Below, piece after piece: positions 47,523 to 63,619 of a stretch of 64,000 nucleotides of DNA. Made by a program: the position numbers and the translations under genes. The notes beneath the pieces are model-generated. The model was given only the letters and a program-made list of their open reading frames with translations, was not told where the DNA came from and made no database searches. Within the stretch, counting starts at the first letter, position 1; every line of letters begins with the position of its first letter. Where the stretch lies: positions 17,933 through 81,932 of the forward strand of contig JAHBMJ010001394.1 of assembly GCA_018398765.1 (NCBI GenBank), written 5' to 3'. The DNA is from Chromera velia (Eukaryota; Sar; Chromeraceae).

Positions 47523-48625
47523 ATGACAAAAAACGTCTTGGAGGAAGGAGACCGAAGACGTCATGAGAAAGCAGCAATGAGTGAACAATCGCTACTAAGC
47601 GAAAGCAGGGGCCCTGTAGGTAAAGTAAGAATTCAAAGAGGCTTTCGATCGTTCGTCACGCACTCTTCCTGTCCTTCTTGTTTGATTAATGTATTTACCT
47701 CGCTTCCTCAATCTTTAGTGACCGTCCAAATTTCTTCCTTCTTTCTCCCCTCTCTTTTCTCTCTGGAGTTGGGGGAGTGAAAAGGCAGAAACGCATAGAT
47801 GTGGCTCATTATGGACTCCTTGTGTCCATCTGTTGGTCTTTGTAGAGGATGTTGAGAAGAGAAGCGATGAAGAAGAGCGCAGAGCGAGCAGCGCAGACTC
47901 GCAGAGGAAGCGAAGAAAATGGATTGGTTTTTCTCTCTCTGCCTTGCTTGCTTGACTGCTCCCTAGCTGGGTCCGCTCTCCCGCGTGGGGGGGTGGGCTG
48001 TCTCTGACTGACATAAGGACTCCTGCAGGGGTTTGCATGGGCGTTCTTTGAGAAAGGGACGGGAGAGAAAAGTAAAGCCGTGGGGTGAGGGGTCCGGGCA
48101 GGTGGGGGTGCACGTATCGACTTTTTTTAAAAAATTCAAAGGCTGCACAGTCCGGAAGACATGCACGCAGGCAGGCAGGCAGGCAGCAAAGATGGGGAAG
48201 GAGGACATAGAGGACAAAGGAGAAAGCTGGAAGGTGTTCGGTTCGGCCCTTTCCTTGCATGGGTGTCGGCAGGCAGACGAATTCGTTGCTGTAAATGCGT
48301 TTTCCTTCCCTCCGCCCCCTCCCTCTGCGTGTGTGTGTGTGTGTGTGTGTGGTCACTTTTCTGGCAGAAGTTCATGAATGCCCTACTGATTTACAGCCTG
48401 TTCGCAAAGATACAAGAGAAAGGGAGGGAGAGAGAGAGAGAGAGAGAGAAGTGGGGGGGGTGGGGGGTGCGGAAAAGAATTGGAGACGGCGATCGACTTC
48501 TTGGCTGGGTGGTCGGAGAAATTCCAACAAAGAAAAAGAAAGAAAGAAGTCTTTGGAAGGAAATGAAGTGCATTGATCGAGAACCAAACCGATGCACTCG
48601 GCTTTCCTTCAGTCTCCGTCCAGGA

Positions 48626-48656
<31 letters not shown>

Positions 48657-51600
48657 CCTCCCTGTCTGCTGCTGATGCGACAGTGCCCATAGAGGCTTTT
48701 GTCTTTTTGAATCTCTCTCTCTCCCTCATTACTTGTTCTTTCGATGTTGGTCATTTCTTCATCCACCTCCTGGATGAGGTCTCCGTTCTTGCTTGCTTGC
48801 GTGTGCGCTTCCTTGGTTGTTTCATTCATCTGCTTCATGGTCGAAAGATCCAAAGATCCATCCATGCGCAGAGAGGGCATGCAGGCAGAGAGATGGATGC
48901 ATCCTCTAGCGAGTGCTTGGCTGGACACAAAGAACGCCAGCAGAAAGGAAAGAAGGTTCAACAGAAGAGAGGAAAACAGAAGTGGGATAACCTGCATGAA
49001 CCAAGCAGCACTCCAACTGCCCTCATTCGGCACTAAACAATGATTGCTTGTCCCTTTCTTTCGTTTGCTCGTTCATTCATTCATGCCTTTCATGAAGAGG
49101 TGGGAGAAAGGTTTTTTGTCTCTGAACAAGTTCATGTGAAACCTCGTTCCGCTTTCTTCCTGTGCTTCTTCCATGCTGACTTCTTTCTCTTCCCTTATAT
49201 CTATCTCTCTGTGTGTGCTGTTCCTTTATGATTTCGTCTCTTCTTGGCCGATGCGGCATCCTTCCCTGAGCGCTTGCATGCATTTGAATGAGAATGCATG
49301 CATGCTCAGTAAGCTTCATGAATTTGCAAGCAGAATTAACTCTGAAAAGGAGGAAGGGAAGAGGCCGTACTCGTTGACCGCTTCGCTTCTTTTTTTCTTT
49401 CTTTCTTTTGCTGCCTGCCTCTCACTGTCTGTCTATCGTTGTTTCTTTACGTCTTGCTCCGGCCGGAGTTGTTTTTGTGCATGGATGTGTGCAAGCGTGC
49501 GTGCATTTTTCCTCTCTCTCATTCTGTCTGTCTGTCTTGGTCTTTTGTTTGTTTGTCTGTATCTGTTCAATTCGGTCGTTCAGAAATTCGATCGCATTGC
49601 ATCGAGACACCTACATCCATCCGCCTTTTCCCCGCAGCTTTAGCCCCTTTCGACAGAGTCATCCATCGTGTATTGGGACACACACCTAGAGGGGGCATCG
49701 CGTGTGTCACGTCGCGTTTTCCTCCTTTCCTTCCTTCCTCCAAAATGTCCAATGGAATCAGCTGGAGGTTCCAACGGAGGGAGGGAGGCAGGTGCAGCTA
49801 TGCAGGCAGCCTTCCATGCGCATGCGTATCTATCGAATCAGCGGATCGAACGCTTCTTGGGAGTTTTATTCTCCTACAAGATTTCCTGCGTGCTTGCGTA
49901 CGAGTGAGTGAGCAGGTACATGTGTCGTCAATGAATGAATGGGACAGCATGTGGGCTGGAAAGTAAATGATGAGCTCGGGAGTATGGGTGGAAGAAAGGA
50001 TGGATAGATGGAAGGACAAGAACAACAGTTGGCCGATCCTTCCAGGGGCTGCAACTTGCGGTCTGTCGCATCCATCCCGGTCTGTCTGTTCGCTGAATCA
50101 AAAAACAGAGAAGAACTAGAGAAAGCGGTCTTGTACACCAATGAGCCGTGTGCGGGTTCCCTCCTTCCTCCAGGAGTGAATATTTTGGTCGAGGCCATCG
50201 ATTTGCACGATCGGCTGCATCTTTTATTGATGGCCTTTTCATTTCCAAGAAGGAAGGAGGGAGGGAGGCAAATGCAGATTATTCCAAAATCTGACAGACA
50301 ACCTTGTTGACAGGTGCTCATTTATTCTCTCCACTCTTCACGTTTCCTCCCCTTGCACCGCCTTGCCTGTCGTCTTCCTTTTCCCCCTCTCCTCTCCCTA
50401 GCTGGATCCATGGAGCAATGAGTCATCGTCTATGTTGATACTGAATTCAGATCATCAAGTAAATACATCCCAGTCTTTTTGGTCTCTTTTCTTTCGGCCA
50501 TTTTCGTATTCACTCGTGGGTAGAAAGACGGGACATTTCTCACGAAGTGAACGAACGATGGACAGAAAGAAAGACAGCGGGAGGGAATTCAATCGCAGAA
50601 AGAGCGAAGGGAAGGGAAGAATTCGATGATCGGAACTAACAAAACTGGAAGGAAGGAAGGAAGACACTGACTCACTCCAGTTGATAATATCGTATGCATA
50701 TTCTCTTTGTAATTTGTCAAACGGAGTGGCATTCGGTTCCTTTTTCCTGTCCCTTTTCCTCTCAGCATGGGGGGACGGCAGAAGTCTACACACTCCTCAT
50801 CTTTCAAACTTGACTGCCTCTCTTTCTGTTTCTCTCTCTTTCTCTCTCTCTGTGTGTGTGTGTGTGTGTGTGTCCCTTTCACCTACCCATCTGTCGTACC
50901 TGTACAGTGAGCAGATGTTGTTTCCCTTTGTTCCCCTTCATGTGTGGGGAGAGACGGAGCAAGAGAATCATCCTTGCCTCGTACTCGTTCTGCGTTGCAC
51001 TCTTCATTGTCGTCTCTCTCTTTCCTTTTTGGTTTCTCTATTCGAATCAAATAAAGCCCTGCAAACACGTCTGCATAGTTATGGGTTTGGGTGCGCAGGT
51101 GCATGCGATACTACATGAGAGAGAAAGAGGAGTTCGAGTCCTCAAATCGCGATGGTGGGAGCGAGCCACGTCATATTGACGCAGACAAGAGTGGCAAACA
51201 TCGGCCCAATGGTTGGGCATCGGTGGGGGTCCACGGGCTTCCTTCCTTACACCTTCCCCTTAGAAGAAACGTTCAAGCTAAACGAAGAGGGAACAAAGAC
51301 GAGAGAGAGACAATGTGATCTTGTTTTGTTTGCCTTACTTTGTGTCTGGCTGTGCGTACACGGAACAAGCGCAGTCAGTGCTTTCAAGGGGGAATTGATG
51401 TGTGGGGATCGCAAAAAGCCGTCCTTTGTGTGCATGCATTCATGTGTGCATATGCGCGTGCGTATATTAGGAAAGCGGCGAGGAGATGGAACGTCACACA
51501 CACATTGCCTGCACAGGTGCATACAAACACCAGCCGAGAGAGACGCCACGTAAAGATCCAAGTGATCGCAATCCTTCCAAGCGTCTCACTCAATGTTTGT

Positions 51601-52929
51601 CTGTGCACACGTTTGCCAGGGACGTGCGAAGTCTGCATGGTGCGTTGCTTGACGTACCTTCTTCCATTCATTGTGTCCCTCCTTTAGCATTTGTTGCCGC
51701 AAGAGGATGGAAGAAGGCAGGCATTGGTCTGTGTGCAAGAGTACGTGTGAGGGAAGTGGATGGAGTTCCAGGCTTTTCGGAAGGTGACCTTGCTCCGTGA
51801 AAAAAAATGTGAATAGATGGTACCAACGAACAAAAATGAGGCGGGATCGTCAGAATGATTGAAAGCGCGTTTCTCATTTCTCTCGGCCGGTTCTTCGTTT
51901 GTTCGTCTTCCCTTCATCGCCTGTGCCAAAGGACGGCACTCTGTTCTCTTTTGTCTTACTTTTTTTCGCCAGAGGAGGGCGAATAATTCATAGTCGGTTG
52001 AAGTCAGGGATAGAGCAAAGAATGCCTGGATGCTCTGAAGAGACAGACGGGTTGACCGCTCATGCACTAGCTCCTTTCCTTCTGACAAGGTCTTCCACTG
52101 AAGCTCGGAAGGTCTTGCTACCTTCCATTCGAGTGAACCTGGCTCCTTTCCGTGCTCGTCTGGACTTCGTAGTCGATCCCTGCTTCCTCCGATGCCCAGT
52201 CCTCTCCCCCTCTCTGTACATTTGTGCGTTTTTCTTGTTTTTTTTTTCCACAACGGAGCGATCGATCGATCGATTTTTCGATTAATCTGTCAAGGTTGCG
52301 TTCATGATTAATCCATCCATCCTTCCTTCCTTCCTTCGGTCCCTCCATCCATCCAGCATTCGTGAAGTGAGTCTCCTCCACTCACTGGTAATTTATTCAC
52401 TGACGAAATGCATGTTCTCCAGCTCCTCTTTTCCCCTTCTCTGTTTTGCATGCCTCGGCCTTTGAAAACTTTTTTCTTCCCTTTCGTCACTGAACCTTCC
52501 ATTCATTTTTCATTGCAGCACTTCCTTCCTTTCTGTCTTTCTTTTTTTCTTTCTTTCTTTCTTTCTTTCTGATCGCAGCTCGACGGATTGAAAAGACGAA
52601 ACCAAACGAAAAGGAAAAGGAAAGAAGAAGAAAGGACAGAAAGACCGTCACAGAGGGACTCTTTTCGATCGTTGAACTGCGTGAATACTGTTGCTGAACG
52701 AAAGAATGTAGAATGCATCCATTTGCCGCCAATGGACGGAAGGAAGAAAGGTGACAAACAGCTAGAGTCTTTTTTTCATGCATGCACCTCTCTCTTTCTG
52801 TCCTCAACCAAACAACCAACTGTTGACCAAATTCAAAGAATGAACGAACAAACGAACGGCCATTCATGCATGCATGCGTCTGAATCGGAAACAGGGGCAG
52901 TGCCAAAGAAAGCGCGATGCTCCTCTTAA
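47523..52929 (+). CDS. Orphan multi-exon gene, partly resolved
   Basis: Five consecutive exons join in phase: 47523-47624, 48029-48071, 49798-49903, 50109-50187 and 50402-50458. They read MTKNVLEEGDRRRHEKAAM..., GFAWAFFEKGTGEK, MQAAFHAHAYLSNQRIERFL, VLFSYKISCVLAYE, EELEKAVLYTNEPCAG and DPWSNESSSMLILNSDHQ. A last exon probably starts at 52579 after GATCGCAG. It encodes a basic segment (KRRNQTKRKRKEEERTERP) and an end (ETGAVPKKARCSS) before the stop at 52929. Exons between 50458 and 52579 are unresolved; candidates lie at ~51102, ~51519 (VHTNTSRERRH) and ~51690 (AARGWKKAGIGLCAR). I do not recognise the family. The start may lie further upstream. Confidence 0.45.
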
Positions 52930-55724
<2,795 letters not shown>

Positions 55725-56699
55725 ATGGGTTGTTCTGGGACAAAAGCTGTCGATGCAGCAGCACCTTCAGGCGAGGGCAGGGCTCCACAAACTGCGGAGG
55801 AATGGCACAGTGAGGTCAGAAAAGCCCAACGATATGATAAACAACTCATGCTCATTGATGCTGTTGCGCAACGAACAACAGTGCATCATTATGCTCGCAC
55901 CCGAACAGGCTGCATGGCTTATATTTGGCTGAATGACCTGCGTCTGTCGCAGGTTGCCAATGTGATGGACCTGCTCCTGAGCAATGACTTCTTGAGGGCT
56001 CTTGTGAAGGCCAAGGCACTGATCGAACCCACAAAGACTCTCTTCGGTCCGTGTTTTTTGAAATGATGTATGTTTCTTCAACAAAATACTAAGAGAGACA
56101 AAGGGAGAGAAATCTGCGGTCAGACTGGACCAAATGAGTCGTCAGTGTAGTAAGCATGCAGTGTTTACATGTGTTTGTCGAAGGCACACGGGTTTGTATC
56201 TACTCTGGAAAAGAGGTTGTAGTCCTTTTTTCTGCGTGGATGAAAGTACCAAGAACAAACAACCAGAACGAGTTTCTCTCCCTATATTTCGTTATGTGCC
56301 TCCCTCCCTCCAATCCTGTCTCTCCCTCTGCTATCCTTTTTCCCTCTCTCCCTCCCCCCCCCGAACCCCCACCCTCGCGCTCTCTCTCTGCGTATTTGTC
56401 TCTCTACTTGTTTGTGTGTCCGTCCATCTGTCTCTCTGGTTGTCTACCTGTCTGCTATCTGCCTGTCTGTCTATCTGTCTGTTCATCGGTCTATCCATCT
56501 ATCTGTCTATCTGTCTGTTTTTTTTCCGTCTTTGTCTGTTTGTTTGTTTCTTTCTTTCTGTCTGTCTGTCTTTCTTTCCTTCCTTCTGTCTGTCTGTCTG
56601 TCTGTCTTTCTTTCTTTCTTTCTTTCCTTCCTTCCTTCCTTCCTTTTTTTTTTTCTTTCTTTTTTTTTTTCTTTCTTTCTTTCTTTCTTTCTTTCGTTC

Positions 56700-56740
<41 letters not shown>

Positions 56741-56870
56741 CTTTCTTTCTTTCTTTCTTTCTTGCTTGCTTACTTTTTTGCTTTGTCTCTTGTGAAAGTA
56801 AAAAGGGAGGTAAAAGACATGCAGTATGCATGTCTGTCTGTCTCTCTGACTGACTCTTTGTCTGTCTGCC

Positions 56871-56903
<33 letters not shown>

Positions 56904-57121
56904 GAGGGAAACGAAGAAACATATGGTCTGTCTGTCTGAAAAGAAGAGAGAGGAAGAAACATATAGTCTGTCTGTCTGAAAAGAAGAGAGAAGAAGAAAC
57001 ATGTAGTCTGTCTGAAGGGAGAAGAAGAAACATATAGTCTGTCTATCTGTCTGTCTGTCTGATATGAAGACAAGAAGGGAGAAGAACAAAAGTATAGTCT
57101 GTCTGACTGTCTGTCTGTCTA

Positions 57122-57155
<34 letters not shown>

Positions 57156-57401
57156 GCTCTTTCTTGTCTTGAGTGGAAGCAGCAGAGGAGTAGCGTGTGA
57201 AACCAGTGATCACGTGAAAGTCTGTCGGGAGGTGGAGAGGCAAGGGGCGCTTAACTCTCACCTTTCGGGCCCCCTGCCCACGCTGTTTGATTGTTGGTGC
57301 TGTTCTTTTGTCTTTGTTCTTTCTTTCTTTTTGTCTGTTGTGTTCATGAAGAAAAGGAGGGAGAAGAAGAAGCAACATATAGTCTGTCGGTCGGTCGGTC
57401 G

Positions 57402-57433
<32 letters not shown>

Positions 57434-57585
57434 GAAGAAAAGACGATATGGTCTGTCTGTCTGTGAAGAGAAGAGGGAGAAAAAGAAACCATATAGTCTG
57501 TCTGTCTGTCATGAAAGAGAAAAGGAAAAAGAAAAGACGATACAGTCTGTCTGTCATGAAGAAAAGGAGGGAAAGAAACCATTTA

Positions 57586-57623
<38 letters not shown>

Positions 57624-57844
57624 TCATGCAGAAAATGAGGGAAAGAAAACATACAGTCTGTTTCTCTGTCTGCTTGTGGTTCGATTGTTTGTTCTGTTCT
57701 TTTGTCGTTGTTCTTTCTTTCTTTCTTTTTGTCTATTGTGTACATGAAAAAAAAAGAGGAGAAGAAGAAGCATAAGGTCTGCCTGCTCGTCTGTCGGTCG
57801 AAAGAGAAACACAGAATAGAAGAAAATTCCGTAAAATCCGTCAG

Positions 57845-57889
<45 letters not shown>

Positions 57890-58833
57890 CTCTATCTATG
57901 TCTGTCTCCCGGTCTGTCGTTCTGTCTATCTCTCTCTCTGTCTGTCTGTCTGCCTACCTGCCTTTCCCCCTGTCTCTCTGTCTCTCTCTCCCTCTTTCTC
58001 TCCACCCACGTTCGACGCCCGTTCGCTCGCTCGCTCGATCGCTCGGACGGGTTTTGTGCCATGAGAAAAAGTCTTTCTTCTTCTAATGCGGGAAACAAGT
58101 TGAACGAAACGGAAAAGCGCTTCCACTGTTTCTCTTTTGTTCCTTTGATGCATTGGTCATATCCGATGGATGCCTCTGGAATGCAGGAGAACACAGTTCG
58201 GAGAACGCAAAGATCCACAACGGCGTTGCGACGATCTATATGCGCATGATGGAAGCACAGAGAGGAGAAGGAGGAATGCCCACAAGCTCCACTTCTTCTT
58301 CGTCCACATCTCTTGAGACTTGCCTCCCCTTTGCACAGACCTCTGTGGGCATCTACGAAGAAACAGACCCCCACAGCATCGATGCAGGAAAGGCATACGA
58401 AACGCTTGGAACGATTTATATCACGCAAGCTTCGGAGACTGCTGACATGGTATCAAAAAACAAACTGGAAAATGACGGCTGTGCTCTACTTTGGAAAGCC
58501 CATCTGATTCGAGACAAAACTACGGACAGGCTTGGGGCAGTCAGACTGTTGCGTCAGTGTGCGGACGTGAGAATTGCAAGCCAGAAGCTTGATTCGGCAG
58601 TCACTCACTTGAGGAGGGCTCTCGAAATTGGGTATGAAAGTCAAGAACCGCTACCAAACGACATGGCTCAGATGGAGAGATCCCTTGCAAAGTGTTTGGC
58701 GCAATTGGGGAAACGGAGCGAGGCTTTTGAACATTATGAAAGGGCGATGAAAATGCGGGGGCTTGCCGTAGGGGGGCTTGACGACTCGTTTTGCAACAAT
58801 GTTAGAAAAGAAATGGATAGACTAGGTTCCTAG
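55725..58833 (+). CDS. TPR protein with N-myristoylation-type N-terminus, 322 aa
   Basis: Exons 55725-56046 and 58187-58833 total 969 nt. They join in phase across a 2140-bp intron (donor GTCCGT, acceptor ATGCAG). The junction reconstitutes KTLFG-EHSSENAKIHNGVA, a good match to the loop of kinesin-light-chain-type TPR repeats (G-E-x-H). The C-terminal part has a clear TPR: LAKCLAQLGKRSEAFEHYER, after AVTHLRRALEIGY. The start MGCSGTK fits N-myristoylation at Gly2, with Cys3 as a possible palmitoylation site, so membrane association is plausible (inference). The first exon alone also ends in a stop at 56066 (113 aa), so intron retention would give a short form. A membrane-attached scaffold role is likely; partners are unknown. 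Confidence 0.75.
56430..57225. repeat. Pyrimidine-rich GTCT/TTTC/TTCC arrays in the TPR intron
   Basis: GTCT, CTTT, TTCC and CT tracts alternate with a short repeated module of the form GAAGAAACATATAGTCTGTC at about 56905, 56955, 57000 and 57025. Confidence 0.85.
57226..57400 (+). repeat. Dispersed intronic repeat A, copy 2
   Basis: Near-identical (inverted) to 15050-15198. Shorter relatives of its 3' half (GTTCTTTCTTTC...TGTTGTGTTCATGAAG) occur at 20340-20413 and ~57690-57770. Confidence 0.85.
57400..57990. repeat. GTCT arrays and repeat A-derived modules
   Basis: Repeated (GTCT)n followed by GAAGAGAAGAGGGAGAAAAAG-like modules, then (CT)n at 57848-57887 and GTCT again. All lie within the TPR gene intron. 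Confidence 0.8.
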
Positions 58834-59910
58834 GAGTTACACCACCTTCACAATGAAAAATCCAAGCAAAAATGTTTTTGTTTTTATAACTCATCACTGG
58901 CATCATCATGATCATCATCATCGTTATTATACAAAGCACCATGCTAGGCACCACGTCAATTAATTACAAAATTTTGACGATGTATGTACGTTTATTACAG
59001 TACATAGCACTATAGACATAGCGGCGTCATAGCTAGTAGATTGATTGATTGATATGAGTTAGCTTACAACTACTTATGAATTCTTTATCACTTGTTTACT
59101 TAGACTTGGCGCAATATAAATTATTTTTAATTTAAAATAACTTTGAATAAAATATGTAATTATCCAAAAAATATAGCATTTTCATAATTACATGTGTAAA
59201 GTTTCTAGTACACTTTCTTATTGAAAACTAGATTCAAAAACAAAAAAGAAACTATAGTTAAGCTAGTATTTTTTAAAGGTATTTTTAAGTTGATTCATTT
59301 AGTACTATGTTTATGTAATCTCTAGTGTAATCTATAGTTTGATACTAAGTTTGATATATGATTCATGCAAACAGTGGCAAACTACATGATGTAATTATGT
59401 AAAAGAGTTAAATCCCAGACCGAAGCTTCAATTACTGTCAGGACCATGCATAGACACCCCCACATACAACTTCTTAAAACAATATTATAACGATTTTAAA
59501 CTCCCACTACTAGGTAAATTCTCATGAAGGCTATGATGAAGCTATTCATGAAATCTTCTATAATATGAAATCATGCATTAAAATAGTTTTAATTGAATGA
59601 CAACCTATAGATGTTAGCCTAGATGGCAACTAACACCTTGAGGCTAAATTCCACTAGAGATTCTAGAACTTTCAAGTTTAGTTTCTAGGCTGTGTTACAG
59701 CCTGTGTATGAATAAATGAATGAATGAATGAATGAATGTCATTGAATGAATGAATGAATAAATAAATGAATGAATGAATGAATGCTTGAATGAATGAATG
59801 CTTATATTAATGAATTTCATTGAATGAATGAATGAATGAATTTCATTGAATGAATGAATGAATGAATGAATGAATGAATTTCCAAACCAGGCGGAGCCTA
59901 TATGTATGTA

Positions 59911-59945
<35 letters not shown>

Positions 59946-61141
59946 ATGTATGTATATAAAATTCCCCATAATTTTTTAGTATAATGCCCGTTGGGCCGAA
60001 CCTAGAGCCACTCATGGCCGCCCCTTTCGCATTCCTCCACTCTTAATGCCCGTCTTGAGGTTTCACCCCACTGTATGCACATATAGATCCTGCCCGCCTG
60101 TCTTTTTCCGCATGAATGCATCGACCCCTTCCACTCCCGCAGGTAAGTATGCGAATTTCTCGGCAGCCTGCTCTCTGAGTGCATGGCATTTAAAGAGACG
60201 CTGTTACCTTTGTCGATCCTCTCCCCTTCCCCCTAGCTCTTCTCGTGAGGCTGAAAGGAAAACAAAGGGAAGACAGGGGACCGCAGTGATGCGACTGCGT
60301 AATGGTAAACGGAAGAAGCACAAAACGAACGGCAGGAAGAGAGAGAAGGAAAGCTGGAGGGAGACAGATTGATCGACTGTTCGATCGTTCACACGGTGGA
60401 CTGGACGGAGTCATTCACTCCGGCCACTGTGCTCGCTTTCTTTCCTTTCCGACCCTTCTTCACTCCATGCCCTCCGAGCCCCTCTGCTTGCCTGCCTTCC
60501 TTCGTCTATACACTGTCTCGCGCACGATTTTGCGGGCAAAAGAACAAACCTGAATTTGCTTCGCCCCCCCACCTTGTTCCTTCCATGCCTGACTTGCTCA
60601 TCAAATTGCACTCCCTCGAATATGTTGCTGGAATGGTTGTTGTGTCTGACGGGGGATCAATGACCTGAGAGGGCGATGCGGGGAGCCTCCATCTATGTCT
60701 TGTCAGTCGTTTCTTCGATTCTTCGGATTTACTTCTAAGAGGAGCGCCCCGGGGCGTGCAATCCGTTTACGGACAGAAATAAATGAACCCTTCTGGAAAG
60801 ATCGAAGGAATCAACGCATGATCATGCCTTCGTGGAACGAACTATTCATTCATTTTCTCATTCATCCATTCGTTCGTTCGTTCATCCATGCATTCATTTA
60901 GTAGTAGTCTTCGGTCTCCAAGTCAAACAAAAAAGAAAGGAGACTGACAGCAGTTCAAAGAAGTAGAAAAGACAGACGAATGACATGCAGGAGTGGAATA
61001 GAGACACACAGCTAGTCTCTCACCAAGGAGGGGAGCGAAGAGGGAAACACAACCAGAGTTTTGGCGTGCAAGAGAGAGAGAGAGAGAGAGGGAGAACAGC
61101 CGAAGCAAAGAGAAGAAGCGAAACAGGGAGAAGAAAGAGAC
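58834..61141. other. AT-rich island and convergent spacer
   Basis: 58834-60000 is AT-rich and non-coding. 60000-61141 is more GC-rich. A possible first exon lies at 60046-60141 (ATG to a strong GTAAGTATG donor), but I could not extend it beyond a short second piece at ~60236-60289. Confidence 0.5.
59708..59878. repeat. (GAAT)n array
   Basis: GAATGAAT tetranucleotide runs with TTTCATT interruptions, followed by a (TA)n run at ~59917-59940. Confidence 0.9.
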
Positions 61142-63582
61142 TCAGTGAGTCCCACCACGTGCGCGCAGGATGGCCGCGGCCTCTCCAGTGGCGACGCGGA
61201 AGGGGGTCCATCCGATCTGCATGCAGCCGTCGATTCATTTATTTATTTATGCGAACAAGAGTTAAGTGCAAACCACGAAGAAAGAAAAAGGCCGACTCAA
61301 TCTCATGTGGTTCCGTTCCGTTCCGAGTGAAAGAGTTAGATCAGGAAAGGGTCAGAGAGAGACCAGCCTGAAAACTCTTGCGCATACAAGCACGTGTCTG
61401 CTGCACTCTCTCTCTCACTCTCTCTCATGAAAAAGCTTCTTTCTTTCTTTCTTTCCAACAAACAACTAACTCACGTTGTCCTTTGTGTTCACCTCCGCGC
61501 CTCTCTCGACGAGCAGGGACACCATCTCCTTCTTCCCGTACTGGGCCGCCCTGTGGAGAGGAGTGTAGCCGAGCTGCATGCAGGGGGGGAAAACAAACAA
61601 ACAAACAAACCCAACGCCATCAAGAATGTATTCCAACAAGCAGAGAGAGAGTCGGAAGTGGAAGGGGGAAGAATTCTCTGTAACCAAAGAACACATGTTG
61701 CTGGCTTGCATATCGATCAACCATGCGAAAGAGAATCGAAGGGAGAGGGCATCAGCTGCAGGGGATGCAAGGGAAGGACTAACAAAGAGACAGATAGACC
61801 ATATAACTAGGAAAAAAGATCGATAGATACACAGACAGACACGCAAGCAGGCAGACATAAAGACGAATGTAGAGACTGAAGCAGCCAGAGAAAGGAAACT
61901 GCATGATGAAATCATCAGGTTCATTTTTTCTCTCACCACACTTCTTCAATTGAATGAGTTTGGATGTAGAGATAAAAGAGGTGCCCGGTTTCGGAAGAGT
62001 GCGCAAAAATTCGTTTTCCGTTCGGCAGACACACTCACTCACCCCATCTTTGCAGTTCACTTTCGCTCCATGGTCAAGAAGGAGACTGCAGATCTCCTTG
62101 CGGTTGTACTGGGCCGCGATGTGCAGAGGAGTGCACCCTCCCTGCATTCATTCATTCATTCATTCAGTCAGTTACTCAGTCAGTCAGTGAGTCAGTCAGT
62201 CAGTCAGTCTCAGTCAGTCAGTCTCAGTCAGTCAGTCAGTCAGTCAGTGAGTCAGTCAGTGAGTCAGTCAGTGAGTCAGTCAGTCAGTCATTCATTCATT
62301 CATTCATTCACATGCGAACGAAGAAAAGCAAAAACATCTCTTGGCGCATCCGGAGATCGAAGTAACAAGCATGATTCTCCCGTCCTGTCCTGTCCTGTCC
62401 TGTCCCGAGAAGCACAGTTTTCTTTCTTTCTTTCCTGCATCCTTTCTGTTGATATCCTTTCTTAATTCAGGGTATTCTGCAGCTGTCGGGACATCACAGA
62501 AAAATACATCTCTCAGCGTCATTGATAAAAGAGAGAGAGAACGGTGATCAGTTAACTAAACATGCAAAAGAAGAGCATATGACTGGGGGCCTGGTTGCTG
62601 ACTCACTCCCTCTCCCACTCACTGCGCTATTAGATTCCACAATCATCCACTTACTCACTCATTCACTTACTCACTCACTAACGTTGCTCTTTGCCCCCAC
62701 GCTCGCATTCATCTCCAGAAGGATTGTGCAGATCTCCTTTCGGCCGTGACGGACGGCCAGGTGGAGGGGGGTCATGCCGAACTGCAAGCACATTAGTGAG
62801 AGAGGGATACAGAAATGGAGAGAGACTATGAGAGATTTCAAAACATCGTCAAGAATTTTCATTCTCCTCTGATCACCTGAGGACTATATCGTCATGCCCA
62901 GCTGCTCATACACACCTTCTTGTCTGAAGAAAATCAGAGGATCGAGAGTTTGAAGAGCCAACACACAAAATTGCAACAGAAACAAAGCAAGTTCTTCTAT
63001 CTCGAAAAACGCTTCACGTTGACCGCCACACAAATCGACCGGCTGGCTGACTCACTGACTCACTGACTCACTGACTCACTGACTCACTGACTCACTGACT
63101 GACTGACTGACTGACTGACTGACTCACTGACTGACTCACTGACTCACTGACTCACTGACTAACTAACTGACTGACTGACTGACTCACTGACTGACTGACT
63201 GACTGACTGACTGACTCACTGACTGACTCACTGACTCACTGCCTCACTGCCTCACTGACTCCCTGACTCCCTGACTGACTGACTGACTGACTGACTGACT
63301 GACTCACTGACTCACTGATTAACTGACTCACTAACTGACTGACTGACTGACTCGCTGAGTGACTCACTGACAAACTGACTGACTGACTGACCTTGTCTCG
63401 CACGTCCACATCTGCACCCCTCAGCAGGAGAAGAGTCAGCACGTCCCGTTTGTTGTTCTCTGCGGCCATGTGGAGGGCCGTTCGTCCGTCCTGCAAAGCA
63501 ACGCAGACAATGTCAGACAGTGACACATACAGACACACACACACGCAGAGAGAAAGAGAGAGGGAGAGGAGGGCGGGGGAGC

Positions 63583-63619
<37 letters not shown>

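Noticed and set aside
59695-60015. Minus-strand open frame rich in HSFIHS
   Set aside because: Derived from the (GAAT)n array.
60046-60372. Possible small plus-strand gene
   Set aside because: A good GTAAGT donor at 60142 suggests a first exon, but no convincing downstream exon was found. Left as a note in the spacer entry.
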